A stretch of 64,000 nucleotides of DNA from Nitrobacter sp. Nb-311A (GTDB taxonomy: Bacteria > Pseudomonadota > Alphaproteobacteria > Rhizobiales > Xanthobacteraceae), in assembly GCF_000152905.1 (NCBI RefSeq), contig NZ_AAMY01000002.1, forward strand, positions 1 through 64,000. Reading direction: 5' to 3'. The translations under genes and the position numbers were made by a program. Every line of letters begins with the position of its first letter. The first letter of the stretch is position 1. A model generated the notes under the pieces. It made no database searches and was not told the DNA's origin. It saw nothing but the letters and a program-made list of their open reading frames with translations. Of the stretch, positions 54,532 to 61,685 are shown in pieces.

Positions 54532-56679
54532 ATGCCGTCCGACCGTCGTCATAAGCGTGACCGCTTTCGCAGAATGCTTTCATTATCGATCCTGATGGGT
54601 CTGTGTGGAAACGCATCGGCTCAAGACATTCAACTCCCGACGATCGATGTGCAGGGTCACCCGGATAGCGATGCAAATGCCGACGTTACCCGCGATTACA
54701 AGGTCAATCGCGTCGAACTCGGCCCCCTGGGCAAGCGGCCGCTGATCGATACTCCGTTCTCGGTCAACACCGTATCAGAAGGCTTCGCCGAGAATCGGCA
54801 GATCCAAAGCGTGCGTGAAGCGTTCCGCTTCATCCCTTCCGTTCAGGGTGAAAACATTCGCCCGCAGACGCGCGGCCTTCAGGCGAGCGTCGTCCAAAAC
54901 ACCCGCATCGATGGATTGAATATTGCTGCAACGACTGACTATCCGATCGAACAATTTCAACGCATTGACGTGTTGAACGGGCTCGCTGGCGCGCTGTTCG
55001 GCCCAGCTCAACCGGGCGGAACCTTCAACTACATCATGAAGCGCCCGACCGCCGAACCATTGCAGCGTTTCACAGGAGGCTATCTTTCCCAAACCCAGTG
55101 GCTTGCGCACATGGACCTTGGCGGATACGCAGACCCGGAGCATCGCCTTGGCTATCGACTGAACCTTCTTGATCAGGATGGCACAAGCTACGTCGACAAT
55201 GGACGACTGCGACGCCAGCTCGCCAGCTTCGGCGGTGATATTCGCTTGGGCCCCGATACGGTTCTTGAGACAAATGCGAGCATTTATCATTATTTGACAA
55301 AGGGGCTTCCAGGAACTTTTGCGGTTGCAAACAACGTCGTCTTTCCCGCCGCCGTCGATCCCACTCGCGTTGGTTACGGCCAACCGTGGGGAGGCGACGA
55401 CAATGTGACAACGTTTCTGAGTGGCCGCATCAAGCACGACATCAACGAGAACTGGAGCTTCACTGTCGGCGTCTCACGCAACACGAGCGACCGCGCCTCC
55501 ACCGTTCCGACGAATACGATCAGGAGCAACGCGGGAAATTACATAACGACCGCAGCGACGACGACCTTTAGTCTCGACACTGTCGATAGCAATCAGGCCG
55601 CCTTGAACGGCCGCTTCGAAACAGGTTCGATCAAGCACGATCTATTTCTCGCCACAAATGGCTTCCTTTGGAATCGCTACACGCCATTCAATAGAGGAGC
55701 GATCACGGTCGGAAGCGCCAGCCTCGGCAATCCCGTGGTCTTCAGCGAGCCGAACTTTCCGGACTTCAAGGACCGCTACCGATCGGTATATACTTTTCAG
55801 CAATCGGTTACGGTGGGCGATACCGTGGCGCTCAACGAGCAATGGTCGGTATTGGGTGCAGTGAGCAATAGCTGGATCGATACCTCCAACTACAATAGCG
55901 TTGGCAACTTCACAGGGGGATATAATGCCAGCGGATGGAGTCCGCTCGGCAGCATTATGTTCAAACCGCGTGAGAACGTAACCACCTATGTCACCTACGC
56001 GAACAGCTTGCAGCAAGGCGACAGCGCGCCGGCCGGAACAGTCAATCAGGGCGAAGCTCTCGCCCCCTTTCGAAGCAATCAGTATGAGCTCGGCGCCAAA
56101 TTCGATTTCGGGCGTATCAGCCTGAATGCGGCGCTTTACAGGATCGAACGGCCTTACGCTTATACTGGACCAGATAACGTTTTCTCGGTGAAGGGCACGC
56201 AGATCAATCGTGGCGTCGAACTGATGGCATCTGGAGCCATCAATGATGAGTGGACGGTGTTCGGCGGAATGACGTTCATTGACCCGCGGCTTTACAATAC
56301 AGGCTCGTCCCAAACCGAAGGCCGACGCATTTTGGGTCTGTCGCAATTCGTCATGAATTGTCTGGTCGAATATCATGTTCCCGCTGTTCAAGGACTGACA
56401 TTCACCGCAAACCTCAACTATGGGACGAACCGTCCCACCGACTACGCGAACACATCCTTTGTCCCGGACTACACTGTGCTTAATCTCGGCATGCGTTACG
56501 CGCAGCTCATTGCCGGCAAGCCGGTCACATTCAGGTTTGACGTTCTCAACGTCACGGATCTGCACTATTGGGCCAACATCACGCCCGCCGCTCAGAATGG
56601 ATATAACGCGACCGGTTCAGCAACCGGCATGCTGGGTGCGCCGCGGACCGTCCGTGCTTCGGTACAGGTTAAACTATGA
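54532..56679 (+). CDS. TonB-dependent outer-membrane receptor
   Basis: A 715-residue outer-membrane transporter of the siderophore-receptor type. The signal peptide (LSLSILMGLCGNASAQ region) precedes IQLPTIDVQG and the plug domain (about 65-190), which includes TPFSVNTVSEGFAENRQIQS, RGLQASVVQNTRIDGL and QFQRIDVLNGLAGALFGPAQ PGGTFNYIMKRP. The barrel follows and ends RTVRASVQVKL, a last strand that lacks the usual terminal Phe. No TonB-box match is certain; VTRDYKV near residue 45 is possible. The stop overlaps the ModA-like gene by ATGA, so the two are translated together. The ribosome site is GGAAGAG. The ligand is inferred from context. Confidence 0.92.
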   Translation: MPSDRRHKRDRFRRMLSLSILMGLCGNASAQDIQLPTIDVQGHPDSDANADVTRDYKVNRVELGPLGKRPLIDTPFSVNTVSEGFAENRQIQSVREAFRFIPSVQGENIRPQTRGLQASVVQNTRIDGLNIAATTDYPIEQFQRIDVLNGLAGALFGPAQPGGTFNYIMKRPTAEPLQRFTGGYLSQTQWLAHMDLGGYADPEHRLGYRLNLLDQDGTSYVDNGRLRRQLASFGGDIRLGPDTVLETNASIYHYLTKGLPGTFAVANNVVFPAAVDPTRVGYGQPWGGDDNVTTFLSGRIKHDINENWSFTVGVSRNTSDRASTVPTNTIRSNAGNYITTAATTTFSLDTVDSNQAALNGRFETGSIKHDLFLATNGFLWNRYTPFNRGAITVGSASLGNPVVFSEPNFPDFKDRYRSVYTFQQSVTVGDTVALNEQWSVLGAVSNSWIDTSNYNSVGNFTGGYNASGWSPLGSIMFKPRENVTTYVTYANSLQQGDSAPAGTVNQGEALAPFRSNQYELGAKFDFGRISLNAALYRIERPYAYTGPDNVFSVKGTQINRGVELMASGAINDEWTVFGGMTFIDPRLYNTGSSQTEGRRILGLSQFVMNCLVEYHVPAVQGLTFTANLNYGTNRPTDYANTSFVPDYTVLNLGMRYAQLIAGKPVTFRFDVLNVTDLHYWANITPAAQNGYNATGSATGMLGAPRTVRASVQVKL

Positions 56680-57533
56680 GGACCCGATTTATCGTCGCCG
56701 CATGTGCGAGCGTTTTCACCCTAGCGTCAATGGGTACGGACCAGGCGAACGCGCAGGAACCAACGCCCCCCTTACGGGTGTTTGCAGCTGGAAGTACACG
56801 CGGAGTCCTCGCTGCGATCGCAGAAGATTATACCAAGGCGACAGGTCAGAGATTCGAACTCACATTCGGCCCTGCAGGTCTGCTTCTGAACAGAATCCGA
56901 AAGGAAGGTGGCGCGGATGTGTATGTTTCGGCGAACATAGAGCATCCGCAGCGGCTTTTCCGGGAAGGCTCCGGCACCCGCCCCGTCATCTTCGCCAGAA
57001 ATCGACTATGCGTGACCGGCCGCTCGGAGCTTGGCCTCACGCAGGAGACTCTGCTCGATAAATTACTCGATCCATCCATAAAGATCGGCACGTCGACGCC
57101 CGGCGCAGATCCGGGGGGTGATTACGCTTGGGCATTTTTCGATCGAGCGGAGACCGTTCGCACCGGCGCGAAAGAGACGCTCATCAAGAATGCGCGGCAG
57201 CTCGTTGGCGGACCAAACAGTCCTAAATTGCCTGCGGGCGAGACAGCGATTCATTATTATTTCACACAGCACGTGGCGGACGTCTTTATTGGCTATTGCA
57301 GCTCACATACAAAGATCAGCGTTGGAACGGAAAAGCCGTCGGATGTTCCGGTCACACGGGTCGAAGTGCCTCAACCACTCGCCATGCCTATCAACTACGG
57401 GCTGACGATACCGGTGACGAGCGGCGATGCCAAACGCAAGGACGCCGCATATCGCTTCGCGCTTTATTTACTATCCCCGGATGCGCAACGGCGCCTTTCT
57501 GAATATGGCTTCCTTCCGGGCGGCGGCCTCTAG
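56676..57533 (+). CDS. ModA-like periplasmic substrate-binding protein
   Basis: A 285-residue exported protein. The signal peptide (IVAACASVFTLASMGTDQANAQ) is followed by an extracellular binding-protein fold of the molybdate/tungstate type: LRVFAAGSTRGVLAAIAEDY TKATG, then FGPAGLLLNRIRKEGGADVY, FARNRLCVTGRSELGL, IGTSTPGADPGGDYAWAFFD, and a C-terminal YRFALYLLSPDAQRRLSEYG FLP. These match ModA-family positions including the substrate-contacting Ser after the first strand. It differs from most ModA genes in having no modB/modC after it and in being fused by overlap to a TonB receptor. Binding of another oxyanion or a metal chelate is possible. Confidence 0.85.
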   Translation: MRTRFIVAACASVFTLASMGTDQANAQEPTPPLRVFAAGSTRGVLAAIAEDYTKATGQRFELTFGPAGLLLNRIRKEGGADVYVSANIEHPQRLFREGSGTRPVIFARNRLCVTGRSELGLTQETLLDKLLDPSIKIGTSTPGADPGGDYAWAFFDRAETVRTGAKETLIKNARQLVGGPNSPKLPAGETAIHYYFTQHVADVFIGYCSSHTKISVGTEKPSDVPVTRVEVPQPLAMPINYGLTIPVTSGDAKRKDAAYRFALYLLSPDAQRRLSEYGFLPGGGL

Positions 57534-58041
57534 TCGGAGCCTGCTCGCTATTCCATCGTTTTGAAATTGCGGCGATGTTGACGTGATGCACGCGGTGCGT
57601 TTGGACATGAACACCAGAGCGGAAACATGGAGCGGCTCGCCCTCATGTTCGACACGCGCAAGATCCGCCGAAAGGCGGTCCTGAAGGGGAGTTGCCCGAC
57701 TACTTCATGGATCGACACCATTCAACCAGATGTCGATCATGACGATGAGCGACATTAGGAGAGAGGCGCCAATTAAAAGGATGATCGTGTCCATCACCGT
57801 CCCACCCAGATGCGTCGACCCGTTTTATTCGCGTCGTGTGGCTTGCCGGACGTCGTTGCGGAACGAGATGGCTCGCAAGCGGGTACGCAGCGATTGTCGT
57901 TGGAGGGGCCATGCCCCGGTTACGTTAATCGCCCCTCTATTCCATACGGCCTGACATGTCCTGCATCGTTCATACCCCTCGTTGGCGAAGGGTGCGGTCG
58001 GCGGCGCCTGATGCGGGCTGCCGCCGATCCGACGCGAGGCG
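57534..58041. other. Intergenic region after the receptor/binding-protein operon
   Basis: About 500 bases. No ABC permease or ATPase follows the binding protein. It contains the 29-codon minus-strand frame listed separately. A plus-strand 43-codon frame from 57627 (MERLALMFDTRKIRRKAVLK) has no ribosome site and is not called. Confidence 0.5.
57705..57794 (-). CDS. Possible 29-residue membrane miniprotein
   Basis: A frame of 30 codons encodes MDTIILLIGASLLMSLIVMI followed by DIWLNGVDP: one full-length membrane helix with an acidic tail. A GGGTGGGACGG stretch precedes the ATG. Single-helix proteins of this size are common in this group but hard to prove. It lies just downstream of the heat-shock genes on the same strand. 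Confidence 0.4.
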   Translation of the reverse strand: MDTIILLIGASLLMSLIVMIDIWLNGVDP

Positions 58042-58548
58042 TCAGCTTTTGATCGCGATGCGCTTCACCTGTGACTGAGCCTTCGGGCTTTTGGGAAGTA
58101 CGACGTTCAGCACGCCGTTCTTGAAGCGCGCCTCGATCTTGTCTTCCTCAACCTCAAGCCCGAGCGGGATGCGCCGCTCGAAGCGGCCATAGAAGCGCTC
58201 GGAGAACTGCTTCTCTTTGTCCTCGACCTCAGAACGCTTCTCGCCCTTCAGCGTCAGCACCCCATCGTTGAGCAGAACCTCGATGTCTTTTTCTTCGAGG
58301 CCGGGGATCTCGGCCGTTACCTTGATTTCCTGGTCGGTCTCGGAGATCTCGACATTCGGCCAGGCCGCGCTGAACGACGAAGGCGAGCCGAATGCCGGCA
58401 GGCGACTATCGAAGCCACGGAAGACATCGTCGAACAGCCGGTTCATCTCTCGATGCAGCGAGAGGAACGGGTTGCGATCGTCGTCGCGAAATACCGTAGG
58501 AATGTGATCATTGGAGCGGCCCCACGGAATCAGATCACGGACACTCAT
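58042..58548 (-). CDS. Small heat-shock protein (Hsp20, class A type)
   Basis: A 168-residue alpha-crystallin chaperone that holds unfolding proteins. The N-terminal arm is MSVRDLIPWGRSNDHIPTVF. The crystallin domain spans about 60-155, with EIKVTAEIPGLEEKDIEVLL, VLTLKGEKRSEVEDKEKQFS, RFYGRFERRIPLGLEVEEDK and the G.L motif in FKNGVLNVVLPKSP. The short C-terminal tail has KRIAIKS. It lies about 100 bases downstream of another Hsp20 gene on the same strand and has its own ribosome site AAGGAG. No ROSE hairpin is recognisable directly before it. Confidence 0.95.
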   Translation of the reverse strand: MSVRDLIPWGRSNDHIPTVFRDDDRNPFLSLHREMNRLFDDVFRGFDSRLPAFGSPSSFSAAWPNVEISETDQEIKVTAEIPGLEEKDIEVLLNDGVLTLKGEKRSEVEDKEKQFSERFYGRFERRIPLGLEVEEDKIEARFKNGVLNVVLPKSPKAQSQVKRIAIKS

Positions 58549-58645
58549 GATTAGCTCCTTTCTGTTGCTGTCGGTTTTGCGAAGCTCTCCCTTCCGTCGG
58601 GCACACGGTCCGACGCCTTGCGGAAACTCCGCCCATGGGGAGACC

Positions 58646-59128
58646 CTAGGCGGCCTGCTTCTCGGCCTCGATCTGCTTGGTCCCGGCCTTTGTCAGCGCC
58701 TCGCCCGCGGCGATGGCGATGCGGCGCGGCTTCATCTCCTCGGGAAGCTCACGCTTCAGCTCGATGGTGAGCAGCCCATTGACGAGGCTCGCGCCTACGA
58801 CCTTCACGTGATCAGCAAGCTCGAAACGGCGCTGGAAGGCTCGTGCGGCAATTCCGCGATGCAGATACTGTCCGTTCGCTTGATCCTGGCCTGACTTCTG
58901 GCCCGCGACCAGGAGCATGTTCTGCTCTTGCGTGATCGTCAGGTCACTCTCGGCCAAGCCAGCCACCGCCATGCTGATGCGGTAGTCGTCCTCACTCGTC
59001 CTGACGATGTCGTAAGGTGGCCACGCGTCAATCGATGTCACGCGACTTGCGGACTCCAGCGTATCCAGCATGCGATCGAAACCGATGGTCGATCGGAACA
59101 GGGGAGCAAAGTCGAAGGTGTTTCTCAT
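58646..59128 (-). CDS. Small heat-shock protein (Hsp20, HspA/B type)
   Basis: A 160-residue Hsp20 of the rhizobial IbpA-like class: MRNTFDFAPLFRSTIGFDRM, the crystallin domain with DDYRISMAVAGLAESDLTIT, QYLHRGIAARAFQRRFELAD HVKVVGASLVNGLLTIELKR, and an MKPRRIAI C-terminal anchor. The start is ATG 59128, preceded by the ROSE-type AGAGGATATGGCT leader; further upstream Met codons lie within the thermometer. Translation should rise with temperature through that element. The next gene on the strand is another Hsp20. Confidence 0.95.
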   Translation of the reverse strand: MRNTFDFAPLFRSTIGFDRMLDTLESASRVTSIDAWPPYDIVRTSEDDYRISMAVAGLAESDLTITQEQNMLLVAGQKSGQDQANGQYLHRGIAARAFQRRFELADHVKVVGASLVNGLLTIELKRELPEEMKPRRIAIAAGEALTKAGTKQIEAEKQAA

Positions 59129-59216
59129 AGCCATATCCTCTTGTGAAGCAACATGGATACAAGGACGCCAAAGAGCTGACGCCCTTTGGAAAGCCATCCC
59201 TTCTTCAGCAGATGGC
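59129..59216 (-). promoter_or_regulatory. ROSE-type RNA thermometer before Hsp20 (59128)
   Basis: The minus-strand leader contains hairpins 59193-59216 (GCCATC/GATGGC) and 59168-59189 (CCAAAG/CTTTGG) followed by a 3' segment TATCCATGTTGCTTCACAAG then AGGATATGGCT and ATG. The TTGCTT tract can pair with the ribosome site GAGGAT, which is the defining ROSE arrangement. The other two copies in this window share ATGTTGCT/ATCTTGCT and GGAT-TGGCTATG. Confidence 0.82.
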
Positions 59217-59354
59217 GATTTTGATTTGGGTGCGGCTCGACATCCGTCAAGAGGGGGCGAAATCGCGATAATCGAGCAGCGCCCGGTCCCTTGGAACGTT
59301 TATGAATTGGTCTCGTTCGTGATCAGCGGTCGGTGAAGGAATGGAGGTACAAGA

Positions 59355-59585
59355 ATGGCTCTCACGCGCGACGACGTTCTTTCCGTTATCGGTCCCGCCG
59401 ACGAGATTTTGGTGACCGAAATCATCGCGACCGAGGCGACCATCGAGGAACTGACCCAGGCCTGGGCCTGGCTAAACAACGATGAAGCGCTGATCAACGA
59501 AGGCCGGGCGCTGCCCAGCGGCCGGACCGCCGAACTGGTCGAACTTCTCACCCCACAAGACGACGAGGAGGAGCGAGCCTCATAG
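59355..59585 (+). CDS. Small acidic protein in the heat-shock cluster
   Basis: A 76-residue soluble protein: MALTRDDVLSVIGPADEILV, then TEIIATEATIEELTQAWAWL and NNDEALINEGRALPSGRTAE ending in an acidic tail DDEEERAS. It has a strong ribosome site GGAGG (59343-59347). I recall comparable small proteins near hsp20 genes in Bradyrhizobium relatives; the function is unknown. It is divergent from the preceding Hsp20 pair and 234 bases upstream of the next Hsp20 gene. Confidence 0.75.
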   Translation: MALTRDDVLSVIGPADEILVTEIIATEATIEELTQAWAWLNNDEALINEGRALPSGRTAELVELLTPQDDEEERAS

Positions 59586-59684
59586 CGGCGCCGACATTCG
59601 CGCCATGCCGTACGAACCTTACTCAAGGGAACCCGGGTGCTATTGAGGCGCTAAAAATTTTTTACGGTGTCCTCTTGAAATCTA

Positions 59685-59819
59685 CAGCGGTTTTTCTAAG
59701 TCGATTTTCGCCGCTGGAGAAGCGGTCTCGAGCGCCGGAAGGGCTCGAGGATTGAGACGGGCGCCGGGCCGGTGTCCGGCGTCCGCTCGTATCCATCTTG
59801 CTCCAAGGAGGATTTGGCT
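59685..59819 (+). promoter_or_regulatory. ROSE-type RNA thermometer before Hsp20 (59820)
   Basis: There are four hairpins: 59685-59716 (CAGCGG/CCGCTG), 59727-59749 (CTCGAGC/GCTCGAG), 59759-59784 (ten-pair CGCCGG/CCGGCG stem with flanks) and the 3' element TATCCATCTTGCTCCAAGGA then GGATTTGGCT. The ribosome site AAGGAGGA (59805-59812) faces TTGCTCC. This is the classical multi-hairpin ROSE layout of rhizobial heat-shock genes. Confidence 0.88.
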
Positions 59820-60272
59820 ATGAGAGCTTATAATTTTGCACCTTTGTGGCGATCCACCATCGGATACGACCATCTTCTCGACCTCTTTGATGCGGCGCAA
59901 CGCACCGAGGGCGAGGATCATTATCCGCCGTACAACATCGAACGGCAGTCTGAAGACCGCTACCAGATATCGCTGGCGCTGGCCGGTTTCTCGCCGGATG
60001 AAATTGCGGTGACGGCCGAACAGAACGTGCTTTCCATTGAAGGACGCAAGACGGAAGCCGCCAACAAGGATTACCTTTACCAAGGTATTTCGGCGCGCCA
60101 GTTCAAGCGGACCTTCAATCTCGCCGACTACGTCAAAGTCGAAGGGGCGACATTCGAGAATGGTCTGCTGCAGATCAAGCTCGTGAGGGAAATTCCCGAG
60201 GCGATGAAGCCTCGGCGCATTCCCATCAGCGTTGCTCCTGATCCGCAGGTCGAAAAGAAGCGCGCCGCTTAA
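59820..60272 (+). CDS. Small heat-shock protein (Hsp20)
   Basis: A 150-residue Hsp20: MRAYNFAPLWRSTIGYDHLL, the crystallin domain with EDRYQISLALAGFSPDEIAV, LYQGISARQFKRTFNLADYV KVEGATFENGLLQIKLVREI, and the MKPRRIPI anchor near the C-terminus. It is a close relative of the protein at 58646-59128, with the same MR.FAPL.RSTIG start, and differs from the class A protein at 58042. ATG 59820 lies 7 bases after AAGGAGGA within a ROSE element; earlier in-frame codons fall inside the thermometer. Confidence 0.96.
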   Translation: MRAYNFAPLWRSTIGYDHLLDLFDAAQRTEGEDHYPPYNIERQSEDRYQISLALAGFSPDEIAVTAEQNVLSIEGRKTEAANKDYLYQGISARQFKRTFNLADYVKVEGATFENGLLQIKLVREIPEAMKPRRIPISVAPDPQVEKKRAA

Positions 60273-60362
60273 CCGCACCTGCATGCCGGGCTTGGGCGGC
60301 AACCAATCGCCGCCTGATGCCTGTCGGTTGATCCCCAATGAAAGAAGAAGGAGGGGAACCAG

Positions 60363-60929
60363 ATGAATCGTATCGTTCATGATAATGTTGTATCGGTGCA
60401 GTTTCGTCCGGATGCGCATCACCGCTCCGTCCAAACGGTTCTCAAAGACCCAAAGCTCTCTTCGGACGAAAAGCGGGCCATCCTGTCGGCTTGGGCATCC
60501 GATATGTATGCGGTCGAATCCTCACCCATGCTGAGAATGATTCCGGGGCATACGACGCCGCTCCGGTTGAGCGAAATTCTCAGCGCTCTGCGTGGCCTGG
60601 ACGACGATGATCCGCCACCCCGCGGTGGAACGGCAAAGCGAATCTCCGCCGGAAACATGGACACCGATGGTCATGCAGACGTCGCTTCAGCGGCATATCG
60701 CCTGGCGCGTCTGCGGCGAGAGGCAGACTTGAGAGCTGCGTCGATGCGGGCGCACCGGGACAACATCCGCCGCTACAAGCGGATCCTTAAGACCGATCTC
60801 ACGGATCTGGAACGTCAGTTCGTTGTCCGGCGATTGGTTGAGGAACAGTCTGCGATCCGCAAATTGGCGCAGGCACAGACCTTGGGAGGTGCTGCGGATG
60901 CCGACTTCTCATTTGCCGCCAGCTGTTGA
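60363..60929 (+). CDS. Two-module hypothetical protein of the heat-shock cluster
   Basis: A 188-residue cytoplasmic protein. The N-terminal module (about 10-80) has LKDPKLSSDEKRAILSAWAS DMYAVESSPMLRMIPGHTTP LRLSEILSALRGLD. The C-terminal module (about 110-175) has LARLRREADLRAASMRAHRD NIRRYKRILKTDLTDLERQF VVRRLVEEQSAI, strongly helical and basic. From memory, each resembles separate small proteins in Bradyrhizobium relatives, so this may be a fusion. The role is unknown. The ribosome site AGGAGGGG precedes ATG 60363. It is 90 bases after the Hsp20 stop and may be co-transcribed. Confidence 0.78.
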   Translation: MNRIVHDNVVSVQFRPDAHHRSVQTVLKDPKLSSDEKRAILSAWASDMYAVESSPMLRMIPGHTTPLRLSEILSALRGLDDDDPPPRGGTAKRISAGNMDTDGHADVASAAYRLARLRREADLRAASMRAHRDNIRRYKRILKTDLTDLERQFVVRRLVEEQSAIRKLAQAQTLGGAADADFSFAASC

Positions 60930-60964
60930 AATTCAGCCGGATCTGTCGATTAGCGTCACGCGAC

Positions 60965-61048
60965 GGACACCGCCGGGCAGATGGTGCGCCAATCCGCAAC
61001 GATTTCGGTGTCCTGGCATAACCATGTTGCTTCCAGGAGGATGTGGCT
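60965..61048 (+). promoter_or_regulatory. ROSE-type RNA thermometer before an uncharacterised gene
   Basis: An 8-bp stem GGACACCG (60965-60972) / CGGTGTCC (61006-61013) encloses smaller pairs. The 3' element ACCATGTTGCTTCCAGGAGG then ATGTGGCT follows. TTGCTTCC faces AGGAGGAT as in the other two ROSE elements here, but the gene behind it is not a heat-shock protein. Confidence 0.78.
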
Positions 61049-61444
61049 ATGAAAGCCTTGCAGGTTCTTTCTGTACCTCACCAAGGTGCGATCATTAAGC
61101 GGACACTCAGCCGGCTGGGACGCTGGATGTCCGATGTATTCAAATGGAGCCCATCAGGTTCTCGGCTCGGGACAGGAAAACCCAAAGAGCGAGAGCGAAC
61201 CACGCGCCGTATTCTCGCAATTCTCACTATGTTCGCGATCCTCTTCGGCACAAGCCAAGTCGCTGCCATGGAGAGGCCGCATTCAACGCGGCATCAAGCC
61301 GATCCTGCCGCAAAGGTTCGGGTGGTATCTCCAGACCAGTCGACGGCAAACCAGAAAGTGACCAGGCAGCGGGCATTCAGCATAACTTCGGATTTCCGTG
61401 CTGACGAGCTGATTCCTGATATCTGCAAGGGTTGCTCCTCCTGA
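61049..61444 (+). CDS. Uncharacterised membrane protein under ROSE control
   Basis: A 131-residue protein: an N-terminal basic amphipathic stretch (IIKRTLSRLGRWMSDVFKWS), a Lys/Arg-rich section, one hydrophobic segment (RRILAILTMFAILFGTSQVA) that would be a membrane helix or internal signal, then about 65 polar residues ending CKGCSS with two cysteines. I recognise no family. ATG 61049 lies 7 bases after AGGAGGA; GTG 61043 would add two residues. Its leader is a ROSE thermometer, so it should be made at heat-shock temperatures like the neighbouring Hsp20s. Confidence 0.6.
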   Translation: MKALQVLSVPHQGAIIKRTLSRLGRWMSDVFKWSPSGSRLGTGKPKERERTTRRILAILTMFAILFGTSQVAAMERPHSTRHQADPAAKVRVVSPDQSTANQKVTRQRAFSITSDFRADELIPDICKGCSS

Positions 61445-61685
61445 GAGGCCCGGGTCCGAATAGACGTCTGAATCCATTGCGCGCTCGCGCGCCGCGCGAT
61501 GGCCGCTCGCTCGCCAGTGAGTCCTGCATGTTGTGATCCTCTGAGAAAATTACCCGCTACGCGTACTGTGCAGGGCATTGCCGGGACCATCCTCCTCATA
61601 GCCATGTCAACCTGAAGCCGTCTGAGGGATTGCATGGAGTTCGAACTTGAACGTCAAATGGGTCTCATCCCCTAACAGACGATTA

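Noticed and set aside
56420-57061. 213-codon plus-strand frame overlapping the receptor and ModA-like genes
   Set aside because: Both neighbouring frames are firmly identified and overlap only by ATGA; this third frame is incidental.
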